A stretch of DNA of 64,000 nt, taken from Impatiens glandulifera. Taxonomy: Eukaryota > Streptophyta > Magnoliopsida > Ericales > Balsaminaceae. The notes under the pieces are model-generated. The model worked only from the letters and a program-made list of their open reading frames with translations, ran no database searches and had not been told where the DNA came from. Made by a program: the position numbers and the translations under genes. Within the stretch, counting starts at the first letter, position 1. Each line of letters opens with the position of its first letter. The DNA is taken from NCBI RefSeq assembly GCF_907164915.1, contig NC_061866.1, positions 48,725,370-48,789,369 of the forward strand. The letters are read 5' to 3'. Positions 39,977 through 52,689 of this stretch are shown here, piece after piece.

Positions 39977-41186
39977 TTAACTATTAACGACTTCTGAACC
40001 AACATCTCTCAACTGCATATTCTTCATGCTTCTGTGAACCATATCTTGCAAGATCATCTTTGCTGATTCAGCAGATGTAATCTTCTCAGGAGAAGACTTG
40101 TCAACTCTGAGCATGTCCAGAAGCTTCCGAGCTCTCTCCTGAGCTTTAGCCGTGCCTTCAGCAGTCATCCATAGCAGTCCAGGTATTGCACCCTCTTTGA
40201 GAATGAGTTCCCTATATTTATCTCGACAACTCTCACATAATAATAACAAAGCTCCCACAGCATTCTCCATGCTCACCTTAGATCCATCCTCAACAGTTTC
40301 CACCAAAGCTAAAATCCCACCATCAGACATCGCAACTGCTAGTAATCCTTCTTCTGATTGACAAAGAATCTCAATTAAGGCTGTTGCTTTTTCAGCAAAT
40401 TTCGAATTCTTCTTGCATTCCTTAAGCAGATTGATGAGAGGACAAGCAGCTTTGGAATCTAGGATGATGACATTAGGGTTATCTGGAGAAAAAGCGAAGA
40501 GATTGTGAAGAGCTGTGACTGCATCGACTCGTCCTTGAATGTTTCCTGACCGGAGTATCTGAACTAGAAGAGGAATGGCACCAGAAGCTATTATAGTCGG
40601 TTTGTTTGATGGTGCGGATGAGAGGGTTAATATTGCAGCTGTAGCTATTTCTCTTAAGTTGTTTTGCTGGATTTTGAGCAGCTCAACAAGCGGACTAATT
40701 GCACCAGACATCACTATGCTGACCTTGTTTCTGGTGAAATGGGTTGTAATGGAATAGAATAGATTCAATAGATGAACTAATTAATCAGTAAAAGCAGAGC
40801 AGGCAGCAGACTAAGCTAAATAAAAATCCAATCTTTACATATTATTATGTTTTGGATTTGGAATCATTCAAATCAACCCACGTCTATCTATCTATTCAAA
40901 TGACTGACCTTTCATTTCTGACGGCGAGATTGAGTAGTGCGAGGAGAGAAGCTTCACGGGCGTCGATATTGGAAATGGTGAGCATCGAGATGAGAGGCTG
41001 TAAAACACCGGAGGCGGCGATCTTAGAGCGAGCATTAGTGGAAGATCTCCTAACGAGCGTTCTGATTTCTCTGGCGGCCTGAATCTTAGCGTCAAGATCG
41101 CCGTTGACGAGCCTGAAAGCCACTTCTTCCATTAGAACTTGCTTCTTATGATTCCATGTCTCTTCCGCCTCTTCTTCCTCCATCAT
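39977..41186 (-). CDS. Armadillo-repeat protein (U-box-like family without a U-box)
   Basis: Two exons, 40909-41186 and 39977-40730, joined by a GT-AG intron, encode 343 aa. The start is two consecutive ATGs at 41186-41181. The N-terminus is acidic (MMEEEEAEE). Several armadillo repeats follow, visible as G-(A/V)-(I/L)-x-P-L-(I/V)-x-(L/M)-L units: GVLQPLISML, GAISPLVELL, GAIPLLVQIL and GGILALVETV. The family resembles the ARM portion of plant U-box E3 ligases such as PUB4 or PUB14, but no U-box is encoded. It is likely a protein-interaction scaffold; targets are unknown. Confidence 0.9.
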
Positions 41187-41852
41187 CTCTCTCGTTGATT
41201 CTCACTATCGCCCCTGCACTTTTCTCACTGGCCCTTCCTTAGTTTCTTATGGCTCAACTCTCAAGCGATATTACAGCAAAAGGGCTGCTGGAATGGGACC
41301 CACTTTCTTTTACAAATTACTCCTTATATTAGCATTACATGAACATTCTTTCTCCTTAAGTTTGTCAAGTTAATTTAACAAAGTTCAAGATAAAAGATTC
41401 ACAAGGAACAAAAGTTGAATGGCAAATTTAAGCTTCTTTCCTTGATAAAAACTACAACAGTGACTTTACAGGTAAAACTGTATCAAAAGATATATAAGGC
41501 AGGCAAAACTGGGTGAGGGGGGACAAACAAGAACACCCATGAAAATCCTAACAACCTTCCTACAATAAAATGACCTAAAAATTGTAGATGAGATGAGGGA
41601 AATCGAATAATTAATACTCAAACTTAAAAACTTTCGAAAATGCGAAGGAGATATAGCAGCAAGACCATAGCTTCCTTCCACCACCATTTTTTTTATGAAC
41701 TCGAACCATTCTTCCCCCCTCTCCCCAATAAATTTACGTTTGTGAAGTTTTTCGTCACACTCAACATTGTTATTGTAATGATCATATCCCCTTTGCTGCT
41801 GCTGCTTTTGGCGACTAGTAATATAATATATAAAGAAAAAATAGAAATTCTT
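41187..41852. other. ARM gene 5' region and GIP1-like copy A 3' UTR
   Basis: The left part is the divergent upstream region of the ARM gene. From about 41410 the sequence matches 52145 onward (TTAAGCTT, CTTTCCTTGATAAAA and ACTACAACAGTGA), which marks one edge of the tandem duplication. The rest is the 3' UTR of copy A. Confidence 0.6.
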
Positions 41853-44800
41853 TTAGCAGTTATTTGGCCAATTTGTTTGAGAATGCTGAGGCTGTTGTTG
41901 ATAGACACCGGCAGTTGAACCAGCTACCATATCAACTCCAGCAGCCATGGATTGGGAATGTGGCAGAAGAGGAAGAACAATAGGCGGTGTAACTGTTTGG
42001 GGATGATAAATGCCAGTAAATGTGCCATGGCCAGACTGAGATGGGTTGGTTAGAGTAACTTGAGCATGCGGATGTTGAGGGATGTTATAGAACGAGTTTG
42101 GGTGCAAGCCAGAAATATCTCTCCCAGGTGCAGCAAACCACAAAGCCGAACCATCTGTCTGTCAAATCATAAAAAATATAAATAAAAATCTATATATACT
42201 TAGAACCGCCCTACTCAATTCATTTAACCAATGTTTTTTTTCCTTAGACCAGGTTCTATTTTTTCCATGGAGGAGGCTAGCACAGCATGACCCCCAACAC
42301 TTCAAATGAAGGTGTGAGAATCAAACATGAAACCTCAGCCTCTTAGTTCAAAAGGCGGAATATAATTAATGAGCTTTTAATGAACCAACCTGTTGTCCTG
42401 AGATGTAAACATTATTTTCCTTGTACTGTTGTCCAGGAAAGTCCCCGCCAGCAGTAGAGTTTGCAGCTGTGGAACCAGAACTGTGGTTAAAACCAACTGT
42501 TGAGGACCCATATGATCCAAAACTTCCAGGAACGCCTCCACCATGATTGTTGGAGTTCCCTGGACCAGTTCCTGGCTTGTATTGAGAAAATGGATATTTG
42601 TTGGCTGTCCCAGGAGGAGGAGGAGGAGGAGTCGCCCGATATATGTTTCCAACTTGAGGTTGCTGGGGGAATGCATTGTTGCCCAGAAACTGATGCAAAG
42701 CTGTAGGAGGAACGTAAAATGGAGGATAGTATGGTGCATAAGGGATGTAATTTGATGGGTAATGGGTTATATGCATCCCAGCTGGTTGTCGGTAGACTGG
42801 AAGTGGTTGCTGAGTCGCAGATAATGAGTTTTGTTGAGGAGATGGGCCTGTTGATAAAACACCAGAATTTCCTCCCTGCACGCAAATATATCATATTCAG
42901 TAACAACTCCAAGGGGTTGTTTGATGTAGGTTTTATTTGTTTTTTAAATAATCCAAGTTTTTGAAGAACAAATAAAAAGTGGATTATTTGGGTTAAATGA
43001 CTATAATATCCTTGTATTAAATATTTTTAAATGTTGTAAAAGAAATAAAGTAAAAGCATATTAGTTGATTATTTAAATGATTTGGTGGACGGAAGTGATT
43101 GATGATGGGATAAGTTAAATCCAAATAATCATCTAGATTGAGAACGGACCCTTTTTGTAGGCCTAAAAAAACGTCTCTGCAGGCAACATACCTCAACAGA
43201 AGATTGAGAATTCATAACTGCAATGTTTCCATTGTACTTTGATGCACCTCCAGGTGACTGAAAAGGTGAAATGCGACCATCCGAGTCCACACCAGCCCGG
43301 AAAAACTGACCATAATAGCTGTTTGGATCAAATGGTTGTGGTACCTATATTACAAACCCGACTTCATTATTAGCCAGAAATCCAATTTATTGAACGTTGT
43401 TGCAGATTGCAATCTATGAAGTATCATATCAGGCTAAAAATTGCTGCGTTAATAAATTCAATGTTGATTGAAATTGTCAAATGTTTTTAATATGTTAAAT
43501 ATATATTGTTTTGAATATGAAAATAATAGAAACTAAAACAGGAACAAAATAAAATAAAAGAAACTTACTACAAAGCTTGGCATGCGAGAAACATCTTGTC
43601 CCTGAGATTCAGAACTTTCAAATGGAGGAAGTTGATTACCAACCACTGTTGGATTGAAACCAAGATTGTAGCTAGATGAAGTATGAACTAAGGGATATGA
43701 ATGAGTTGTTGGAGGCAAGGAAACTTCTTGGTCAGACTCTTTATACTCTGGCGTTGCTACATCAATCTCCCCAGAAGACGAGCCTTCTTGCACCTGTTCA
43801 GGCGATTGTGGTTGTTCTGGATAATCTCTTTCATGGGAAAGAGCCTCCGGTTCATTACCATGGCTGAAACAAAAACCACAAAATAGAAAGAGAAAATCCA
43901 TTGATTATTATCAGAATCATGCCCATAGTTCAGACAAAGTAACAACTAACAGAACATTACAGACAATAGTGTACATAACAAAAAATAAATATTTTCTACA
44001 AACCTCAAGGATTGCTCTATTGTCACTTTAACGGTCTCAGAAGTAACTGAACTGGGCAAATGATTTTTGTCATTCTCGAGTCCATCATCATAGCCGGTTT
44101 TTATTCCATGACTAATATCAAAACTGCCAAACACAAAATCAAGTTTAACATCTTCAGGAATATGAAGATGATTGGGGATGATAACATGCGGACCCTGCTG
44201 GAAGTTCAAATCGGCAAGCTTCCTCTGCACATCTGAAGTTGGTTCCTTTGAATCAAGAATGTGACACGCAGCGTTAGCTTGAGCGTCATGCTCTACAGTA
44301 GAATGAACCTCTGGATTAGCAGTTGCTCCAGACTCTTGAATTGGGTTAGGATTTGCAGTCTTAGGCTTCCACTCTTTAGCTGGGAGAACTGTTGAATTTG
44401 AGTAGGTTACAGACCTCAATAAGATGAGATATACAATACAGGCAGAAAATATTGTCTAGTTTCATTTATTTCTCCTTGAGATCTTCTACCATAGCATCCA
44501 ATATCAGAAAACAGGTACATGGAGGATCATGAGAAGGGTAAACTATTCTTCAAATTACAAGCATGCAATGAAGCTGAAAAATTATGCAGACATATTGTCG
44601 GAAAAGGAAGTCAACCTGGCCCAGGTACAAAGATAGTGTGCTGAACAAACATTTTAGGCAATAAAAATGAGATTAACAAACGCATGAGCGAGGGTGGAGT
44701 TGTCGGGAAAATGTGGTGATGATAGACAAACCTATTACTATATGAAACAGCTAACTAGTTCTTATTAATAGTTTTACAAGAAAAAATATGAACTAGCTGG

Positions 44801-47800
44801 AAAAGGGAAATCGAATACAAATGATAAACTAAAATATCTAAATGAATCTTCACAACAATAGCATACATATTGGCTTTTGCATCAAATCAATTATCTTTTC
44901 TACCTCATTAGGATCAACATGCCACTTTTTCAAGAAAAAATAATACAATAGCCAAAAACCAAGGACATTTTTTCTTTACCCTAGCCAACACATTCTACTG
45001 AAAGTGTGAAAAGTCATGAGAAAATAAAATAAGGTAGAAAAAATACTACATTGAGGATTAACAAAATATGTGACAAGTGAATACGAGTAAACCAAATAAG
45101 ATCAAAAAGTAGGAGAGACTACATTGAGGATTAACAAAACATGTGACAAGTGAATATGAGTAAACCAAATAAGATCACAAGTAGGAGAGATATATACCCT
45201 TAGCAAGACCAGTTGATTGTTGTGACCTACTGTTATAGTTAGATGAAGGTCTGTGAACGGAAAGGCTGGTACGATGCTGCACAAGTTGAGCAGACTCTTG
45301 ATTCTTTATCATCCCTTGGGACTTAGACGACATCTTCCTAGGCATGGAGGAGCTCGCAACTTCAGAAGTTTCTGTTCAATGTAAATAGAAAATAATTAAA
45401 TCTGAATGATTGAACATTCATTCAACTATTAGACGAACACATGATGGGATTCCAATTCAAAGGTCTTATGAAACCCTAACTAACCAGTAGTTGTCTTGTT
45501 CTCTTGAGAAGTTGAAATATGTTCAACAGGAATTCGCTGACTTCCCACCTCACGCTTAATTGCACCAGCAGAACCAGGAAGTCTCGAGTCTTGAGATGGC
45601 ACCAAAACAGGGTCAGAGGCAGAGAAATAGACTACCGATGCTTGATTTCTAGGAGTTGAATTGTTGCTCTTTTCTAGTTCCGGCAGTTCATGACTTGCCG
45701 CAGCACTGCTGGAATTTTGCTTCATATCCATTGGAGGAACTTTTATAGGAGGACAGACCAGGTTGTCCATATCAACAGATGATCTATTTTCAATCTGGGT
45801 AATCCTGGTTGGGCTGTTGCTTGCAACTGTGATAGAACTGCAACATGTACAAAAAACACATTGTAAGAACCAACCCTTCTGTAATCCTTAAGATGCTGCA
45901 TGATGCATCTATCAATATTTCTAAGAAAGAAATCTAGAAGTACAAGATTAATTAGAAGAAACACAAAAAGACATCCTCGTTGACAATTGAAGTAGTTCTG
46001 ATACACTGAGATTTAATAGAAATGAAGCATAGCACCTTGTTACAGTCACTGCATCTTTATTTATTGACTGAGAGATGGGCAAAGCTGAGAGCCCACCACT
46101 CTTTTCTATCAAATGATCAGATCCATTTTCCTTTCCCAGAGGAGCATTTCTTCCACCAGCATCTGCCAGGAGCACACATGTCAGAATTATTTAATAATAT
46201 CGTTTATATACTTAAATCGTCAATTTTAGTATGAATCAAGAAGTTAACATAGATTAGAGAAAATCCCCTCAATGCTACTAACGGAGATTCCCCATGTATT
46301 ATGTGAAAACTAAGGAGTCCTATAGCTACTAAAGAGTCAAATTGTCATAAGAATTGTTTTATTGAGATACAAACCACAGGTCCACAATGGAAGGAGATAA
46401 GTAATGTATAACTGAAATTTTGTGTGAGAAATAAAATAAAAATATGTAAAAAGCTTTACTTTAGGAGAAGTGCCTCAAGGCACTTATGTTTTACAAATTT
46501 GAACTGATTACTCTCATTAAATTTAAGATAATTTCATTTCACTGTCAATAGTGAAGTAAGACATATTTAACCTTTTACATTCATCCTTTCCATTAACAAC
46601 CTATGTCCTTAAATACATAAGTCGATGTTTCTAGTCCAAGACCCAAAAAATGGTGGCCAAACATTTTGCAGAAATTGCTCAGAAGAAAACAACAGCAAAG
46701 TTTCTTCCTAAATAAGAAATAGTTGATTGCATATTGAATGTTTGCAACACTACATAGATGGAATCTACCTATGGTTCTTACTTCCATATCCTACAGAAAT
46801 AAATTATGGGTCTATTAACTACATAAAATATATAATTCAAGAAAGACGGTTTCATTGTGAAATGGTAACATCGCCCAGAATAAGAAATAGAGATAAATTG
46901 GAATCAATATTTTGCTAAATAAATATTTAGTGCTGTCAAGATGCAAAATAATACCATGAGCTATATGACGAGAAGAATAGTTTCCCCTCCCACCCCTACT
47001 CCCCCGTCCTTGTATGCCAGGTGGTCTCCACCTCGATTCTCCAGATTCTTTGATGTTCACATTCTGCAAGACAAAATAATCTTATGGAAACAACAACTAA
47101 CATCTCATTTAAGAAGCTTAATCTTTATCCATGCAAATGGAATGAAATTAAAAAAGCTACATCAAGCTAGTTTTTCATTTCAATTCAGGGAGTCATGCCT
47201 TGTTTTTTTTTTTTGAGAAAAAAAGAGCCATGCCTTGTTAACTATTACTAGGGAGGTGTTTTGCATTCAATGGTAGAGATGATCTTATAAGGTAAGAATG
47301 GGTTTAAGACCTCTGATACCAAGATCATGCAATCTTGGTAAGAAAAGGATAAACTCTATCTAGTAATAGGATTATTCTATCAAGAAAGCGCCATAAGAAG
47401 AGGAAAATGACAATCATCTTTCTAGCAAGTAACACTCTTACCAAAAAAAAAATCTTTTGTAAACAATATACTTTACCTCCTTCCTCTTATCACGTTTCCT
47501 CTTGACCTCATGGAAAGTATCTGTAGATCATATAATCTGTTAACCTTTGCCTCAAAAAGAATCAGAGCGATAAATCATAAACTTAAGAGCAGTTCCAAAA
47601 TATTCAGAGCAGACATGTTACTTCTAACACACCAGAGAGAGAAGGGAGGATGACCAAGATAAAGGATATATAACAATGACAGTATCACTTTTAATAGACT
47701 TCCATTTGTTTGAACAGACCAAATAGTATTAAACTATACACCAAATAGAAGATTTGTTATAATCCCACCTGCATGGAGATTGTTTTTTAAGTGCATTATC

Positions 47801-48499
47801 ATACAATTCCCTCAAACATGTGATTCCAATCCACAGTTTTTTTTCAGCAAAATAATATTTTGGCTCCTGGATTTTGCATATTCGAGAAATAGTATATGCC
47901 TTTAGCTTTGCACGAATGTAAGGAAAGTAATGCCACGAAATTGAGATCAAACCCAATTGAAGTTTTCATGAGAATTGAATCGTTCAAACAAAATAGAACA
48001 CACAAGATTTATACTCCACTTGACTTCCAAGAGATCTTTCACTCAATGAGATATGTTTCTTCCAAGAGAATTCTCTATTTGTACAAGAATCACTCCCACA
48101 TTATATCTTCAACCCCAACCCCCTTGTATATTTATAGAACTAATGATGGCATAATAAGGAAATCAAAGCAGGAAATGGTAAAGAAATCCAGGAACCCAAC
48201 TATTAACTATTAGCTTTGTTTCCTAATAGTTTATTGCTTATATATATTTGTGAATCAATTTTGCCCACGTAGTTAAAATCAAATAGAGAACATAAATCAA
48301 TTAGAAAAAGAAGAAGAAGAAGAAGAAAGGAGTCACCTTGGAAAAGTAGCTTCTGGGTGGTTTCATTGGGATCCATAGAACACTCCTTGAGCATTGTGTA
48401 TATATCATCTTCACTGTGATTTCCCGTGATCTCCTTGATGTGCTGGATCGTCTTGCGAACACTGTTTGGAATCGGAACCCTAGAACCGCCAGTGCTCAT
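41853..48499 (-). CDS. GIP1L: GBF-interacting protein 1-like, copy A
   Basis: Arabidopsis GIP1 is a plant-specific nuclear protein that promotes DNA binding by G-box bZIP factors and can act as a co-activator. The exons from the start codon are 48499-48337, 47520-47477, 47063-46955, 46162-46036, 45837-45485, 45371-45198, 44388-44004, 43863-43569, 43344-43192, 42875-42390 and 42158-41853. They total 2595 nt (864 aa), all GT-AG and in frame. Residues 1 to about 60 form the DUF1296/UBA-like domain (VRKTIQHIKEITGNHSEDD, YTMLKECSMDPNETTQKLL), followed by a basic stretch (VKRKRDKRKE). An RGG-like segment GRGSRGGRGN comes next. The remainder is low complexity, rich in Ser, Pro, Gln, Asn and Gly, with a six-proline run and a C-terminal Gln/His/Pro part. 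Confidence 0.92.
42911..43153. mobile_element. MITE-like insert in GIP1-like copy A, intron 9
   Basis: The left end reads GGGGTTGTTTGATGTAGG, and the right end read inward GGGTCCGTTCTCAATCTAGA. Body is AT-rich without coding frames. The same insert sits at the equivalent intron position in copy B (53896-54168), so it was present before the gene was duplicated. The similarity of the two ends is modest, hence the limited confidence. Confidence 0.45.
45045..45190. repeat. 73-bp tandem duplication in copy A intron 6
   Basis: ACTACATTGAGGATTAACAA and the following sequence to GTAGGAGAG occur twice in tandem, starting at 45045 and 45118. Copy B has a single equivalent near 56050-56115. The event is therefore private to copy A or was reversed in B. 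Confidence 0.8.
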
Positions 48500-48850
48500 T
48501 TTCGCAAGACCGGAGTGTATCAATCAATCAATCAATACGCACTTCAATTTGTATGCTAAAGAGAGGATAGATTGAATGCACTCAAGGATACTGCGATGAC
48601 AAATCTCCTATGATGATGACAGAGAGGAGATTTCAAGGGTTTTGGATTGATCTCATTCGACAGGAATGAAAGAGAGAAATATATATATATAATTATATAT
48701 ATATATATGTATATATAGAGAGAGAAAGAGAAGCAAAAGAGAGCAAAGCAAATCAAAGTAAGTTGAAGAAGAACTGTGTTCCTTTTTTAAGTCTCCCTGT
48801 TCGGATTAATTTATTTAAATAATGTACTGTTTTTCTTGGAATGATATTAA
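48500..48850 (-). promoter_or_regulatory. Copy A leader and promoter
   Basis: Shares GGGTTTTGGATTGATCTCAT, an AG-rich run, and AGAACTGTGTTC with the region upstream of copy B (59690-59970). It contains TA-rich tracts at about 48680-48720, next to AGAGAGAGAAAGAG. No unique TATA box can be singled out among the TA repeats. Confidence 0.45.
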
Positions 48851-49157
48851 AATATATTTTATTTTATATTAATATTATTTAAATATTTTATTTATAATTT
48901 CAATCTAAATAATCTTAATTCTATTTTGGTAGGTAACTATTTACAAAATTTTAATTCATTCAAAATAAATATTATATATATATATATTAATATTCTATGT
49001 ATATTCAAATAATAAAAGTTATCGAAACAACAAATCATATATATTATAAAAAAAATATATTACTCAATATATTTTATTTTATATTAACATTATTTAAATA
49101 TTTTATTTATAATTTCAATCTAAATAAAATTATTTTAAAAATCTTAATTCTATTTTA
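48851..49157 (+). repeat. Direct repeat pair, AT-rich
   Basis: About 77 bp (TATTTTATTTTATATTAAYA, ..TATAATTTCAATCTAAATAA, ..CTTAATTCTATTTT) at 48851-48927 recurs at about 49067-49157, 216 bp downstream, in the same orientation. The second copy has a 14-bp insertion. This may be the footprint of a degraded small element. No gene is present here or up to 49792. Confidence 0.6.
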
Positions 49158-49792
49158 ATAATAAAAAAAAATCACAATAACAAAGTATTACATGACATCA
49201 GAAAAACAAATATTACTCAATCAGTTATGTAGCTACTTAGATTTGGATACTTAAATAGAATTTTAGAGTTTTTCCAGAACAAATATAAAAAAACATAGTA
49301 ATAATATCATTATAAATGATACACATCAATTTCACAATTTTTCCTCAAATAAATAAATATTAATATATTGAATCTTAATTTATAACTTTTCTCAATAAAA
49401 AATACACTAAAAGATTTGATAAATATTCATATACAAAATAAAATATGATGTAATTGTTATTTTTTCATTCTAAAATTGAATTTTACCCACTTGTATATTT
49501 GTTTACTAAAAACAATAATAACAAATTGATTTTACAATAAAAAAAAAAAAGACATTTACTATGGAGCACATGTCCAACAAAATATTTTAGTTGCTTAACT
49601 CTTCATCTCGAACTAAATGAGAGATAATTGACTTCATCACAGTCAACAATAATTTTAATTGCTTATTTGGATGACTTTCTATCTCCATTTATTTTTTTAT
49701 AATATTTATCAACCATTTATTTTCAAACATAATAGCTCAAAATGACTTTTTAATTTTTATTTTATTTTGCACCCTCCAAAAATCTATATATA

Positions 49793-50292
49793 ATGATGTT
49801 TAATTTTTAAAGTGTCCGGATTGTCGGGTCGAGAGCTGTGACTAATTTAAATATATATGTGAAAGTAAATGAATACTTGGGTCGGATTTTGGGTTGACCC
49901 GCCCATAAACTTAAAACGGTTAAAAATAAAATTAAAAATGATATATGTATGGTTCAAATTTGCAACCTAATAAAACAAGTACAACCCTTTAACCAACTAG
50001 GCTAATAACACTTTATATTTTAAATTCAACACCAAATTTGATGAACGTGAGACATTTTAACAATATAAGTTCAACTTTTTAACTAACTAATCTATATATA
50101 TGTATAATGATGTTTAATTTTTAAAGTGTCTGGATTGTATGCTCGAGAGTTGTGGCTAATTTGAATATATGTGAGAGTAAATGGATATTTGGGTCGGATT
50201 GTAGGTTGACCCGCCCATAAACATTATTACTGTAATATTTTTTTCTCAGATTTTATATTATTACTCGTGCAAATGCACGGGATACATGCTAG
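49793..50292 (+). mobile_element. Non-autonomous Helitron with duplicated 5' end
   Basis: The 5' terminus is TCTATATATAATGATG, starting with TC and preceded by A. The 3' terminus has a hairpin CGTGC-AAAT-GCACG (50266-50279), followed by GATACATG and CTAG (50289-50292), then T. Helitrons insert between A and T, start TC, and end CTRR with a hairpin shortly before; all of these are met. The length is 500 bp and there is no Rep/helicase coding. A second 5' terminus occurs inside at 50091 (TCTATATATATGTATAATGA), followed by about 130 bp that align with 49793-49920 (..GGATTGT..CTCGAGAG..GGGTCGGATT..GGTTGACCCGCCCATAAAC). Confidence 0.85.
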
Positions 50293-50419
50293 TAATTATA
50301 ATAATTCGTGTTTGATTGTGATATGCTATAGATATAAAATACATAATAAGGAGTTCACCAATTTTCTAAATAGTTCTTGAACAAAATAGTGGTGATAAAG
50401 ACCTTACTCCAATATACAT

Positions 50420-51350
50420 AAAAATGTAATTTGAGCTCGTTCGTTAGTCTTAACAAGTCTAACTAGAGTTTTTAGATATCCGGCTCATTAGCTCGCGGGT
50501 TCGTTTAGAGGCTTGCGAACTTATTTGTTAAGAGACTTATTTATAGGCCGGTGAACATGTTCGTTTAGAAGATAGATTAAAATCTCATTTAATATTTATT
50601 AATATATTGTTGAGTAATCTTTTCTTCTAGTCTAGCGGCAACAATAGCTGGATATCTCCAACTTCCTTGAGAAGTCCTGGGCTGTGCCTAGTTAAATGGT
50701 TAAGCGTGTTTGCGGGCTATGTGTTTAACCCTTTTGTGGTCACATTTTTTCCCCAAAAATATATTGTTAAGTAAATTTAAATATTTGTTCTTTCTTAATT
50801 GACAATTCAATTATATATTTGTTAAGATTATATATATATATATATTAGAATTTTATATATTCAGTATTATACATCTGGTAGGTTTATGATTATATGTTGG
50901 TGTTTATTTAAAAGTGTAATTAGGCACATTAAAAAGTATTTGTTTTGAAAGCATCGTTAACATTTCAATTCGATATTTGTTAGGGTTTTAGGAGACCTAT
51001 TATTATATAAATTCGTGTCATAATCCTAAATTATCATGATGTAATATTTGTGATATCTTCAATAATATTTTCTCTTCTAAGTGAACGTAGTTAAGTTTTA
51101 TCTTGGTGAACCATGTTATATATGTATTTTTTTCGTCAATCCGTTCTTAACATATATTAATATTTAATAAAAAAATTGAAACCTTCTTCTAAATTGTAAA
51201 CAATTTTTACGAGTTTTCTTAATAAGTTATGAACGAGTCGAGCTCAAGTAGCTCGTGAGTCTAACTAAATACATACAAGTCGAGCTATAATATAAAATTT
51301 TGAACCGAGCTCGAACCGTTTAGCTTTGCCCAGATTGTTTACAACCCTAT
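50420..51350. repeat. Degraded dispersed repeat with GAGCTCG motifs
   Basis: The left part (about 50430-50560: GAGCTCGTTCGTTAG, CTCATTAGCTCGCGGGTTCG, GAACATGTTCGTTTAG) and the right part (about 51220-51345: ACGAGTCGAGCTCAAG, TAGCTCGTGAG, GAACCGAGCTCGAACCG, ending TTGTTTACAACCCTA) resemble each other in inverted orientation. This suggests the two ends of an old DNA element of about 0.9 kb. A SINE is inserted inside. No coding sequence is recognisable. Confidence 0.4.
50618..50757 (+). mobile_element. SINE copy 3 with target-site duplication
   Basis: A 17-bp target duplication flanks it: AATATATTGTTGAGTAA (50601-50617) and AATATATTGTTAAGTAA (50758-50774), with one mismatch. The A box region is TAGTCTAGCGGCAACAA; the B box is decayed (AAGTCCTGGGCTGTGCC; copy 1 has AGGTTCGAGCCC). 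The body continues TTAAATGGTTAAGCGTGTTT and GCGGGCTATGTGTTTAACCC, and the tail is GTGGTCACATTTTTT. It defines the length (140 bp) and ends of the family also seen at 14637 and 14812. Confidence 0.8.
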
Positions 51351-52144
51351 CTATTACTCTATTATGTGTGAATGTTTCTTGATTTGTTTATATTGAACAT
51401 TTAAGAGATTCTCCTCTAAGTTTTTAATATTGAGAACTCATATATTTACCATGAAATGGAAGTTTCCATAGTTTTTTCCAGCCTCTTTCCCACAAATGGT
51501 GCACATAGATGAGATTTACGATATTATTTATTTTTTATTTTTCACGAAATTTTAGTATCACGAACTTCTGAATTGGTTATAGAGTATATTTAGAATATCT
51601 TAAATTAAAGTAGGGGCAAAAATCCATATCAAGATCCGAATGAATGTACTCTGATTAAATATCATATCAGTGAGCTTCCTTTATAGAATAAACTATGGCT
51701 TAAAAATATAGCAAATAATGAATGAAGATTAGCCTTTTAACTTAATAGTTTATTATACTTCATCCTTCCTTGAATAAAGTCCCAGGCTTTTTTAGACTTG
51801 GATCTTTCAAATGTTAAAGGGACTGCTAAGTAGGAGTATTGTGAAATGTGAGATACCTTTTTGGAAAGGAAGTATTGTTAGAGACCTTTCTTAAAGCTCA
51901 GTAACCATGTAACTTCATTTTTATTGCATTTTGTGGTATTCTTAAAGAAGTAAAGGTTACTCTTTTCATAATTAAGCTCCAATTTGCAGAATAAATTACA
52001 TAGTTTCTGCAGATTTCTCATCAGCTTTACAAAAAATAAACATGTAATGTGGTCCTTTCTGGTTGGTGTGATGTCTGAACTCTGATTCGAGGTGATAACA
52101 AAGTTCATCATAAAAAATAAAAATAAAAAAGCACAAGCACCAAA
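51351..52144. other. Spacer before duplication unit B
   Basis: No gene is supported. The 77-codon minus-strand frame at 51878-52111 has no family match. The duplicated sequence starts near 52145. Confidence 0.5.
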
Positions 52145-52689
52145 AGTTAAAGTGGAAAATTTAAGCTTTCTTTCCTTGATAAAACTACAACAGTGAATAA
52201 CTATTACATTCCTCTCCTCCTTGGCTATAAAAAATCACTTTACAGGTAAAACTGCAACAAGAGATTCAAGACAAAACTGGGGCAAACAGGCGACACCCAT
52301 GAAAACCCTAACCACCTTCCTACAATAAAATCACCTAAATTGTAGATGAAATGAGAGGAAATCGTCGGAAGGCAAAATGAGAATAATGCTCAAACTTAAA
52401 AACTCTGAAACTGCAGACGGATTTGTATTTAGGAAGGAAGAAAGGAGACATAACAGTCAGACCATGTATAGCAGCATCAAGAAAGAAGATCAGCCCCTTT
52501 AACAATGCCCATCCTTCTTCCATCACACCTTTTTTATGAACATAAATCATTCTTTCCCAATAAATTTACCTTTGTGAAGTTCTAATCACACTCAACATTG
52601 TTATTGTAATGATGATATAATCAGAACTCCTCTGCTGCTGCTGGCTAAAAATATAATATGTATATATAAAAAGAAAGAGAGAAATTCCT

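Larger units (their letters stand above)
41410..48790. repeat. Tandem duplication unit A
   Basis: This approximately 7.4-kb segment is repeated in the same orientation at about 52145-59970. Exons, introns, 3' UTR and about 300 bp upstream of the start codon all align by eye with substitutions and indels. The outer boundaries were set where similarity could no longer be followed, so they are approximate. The spacer between the units is about 3.3 kb and is not itself duplicated. Confidence 0.85.
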
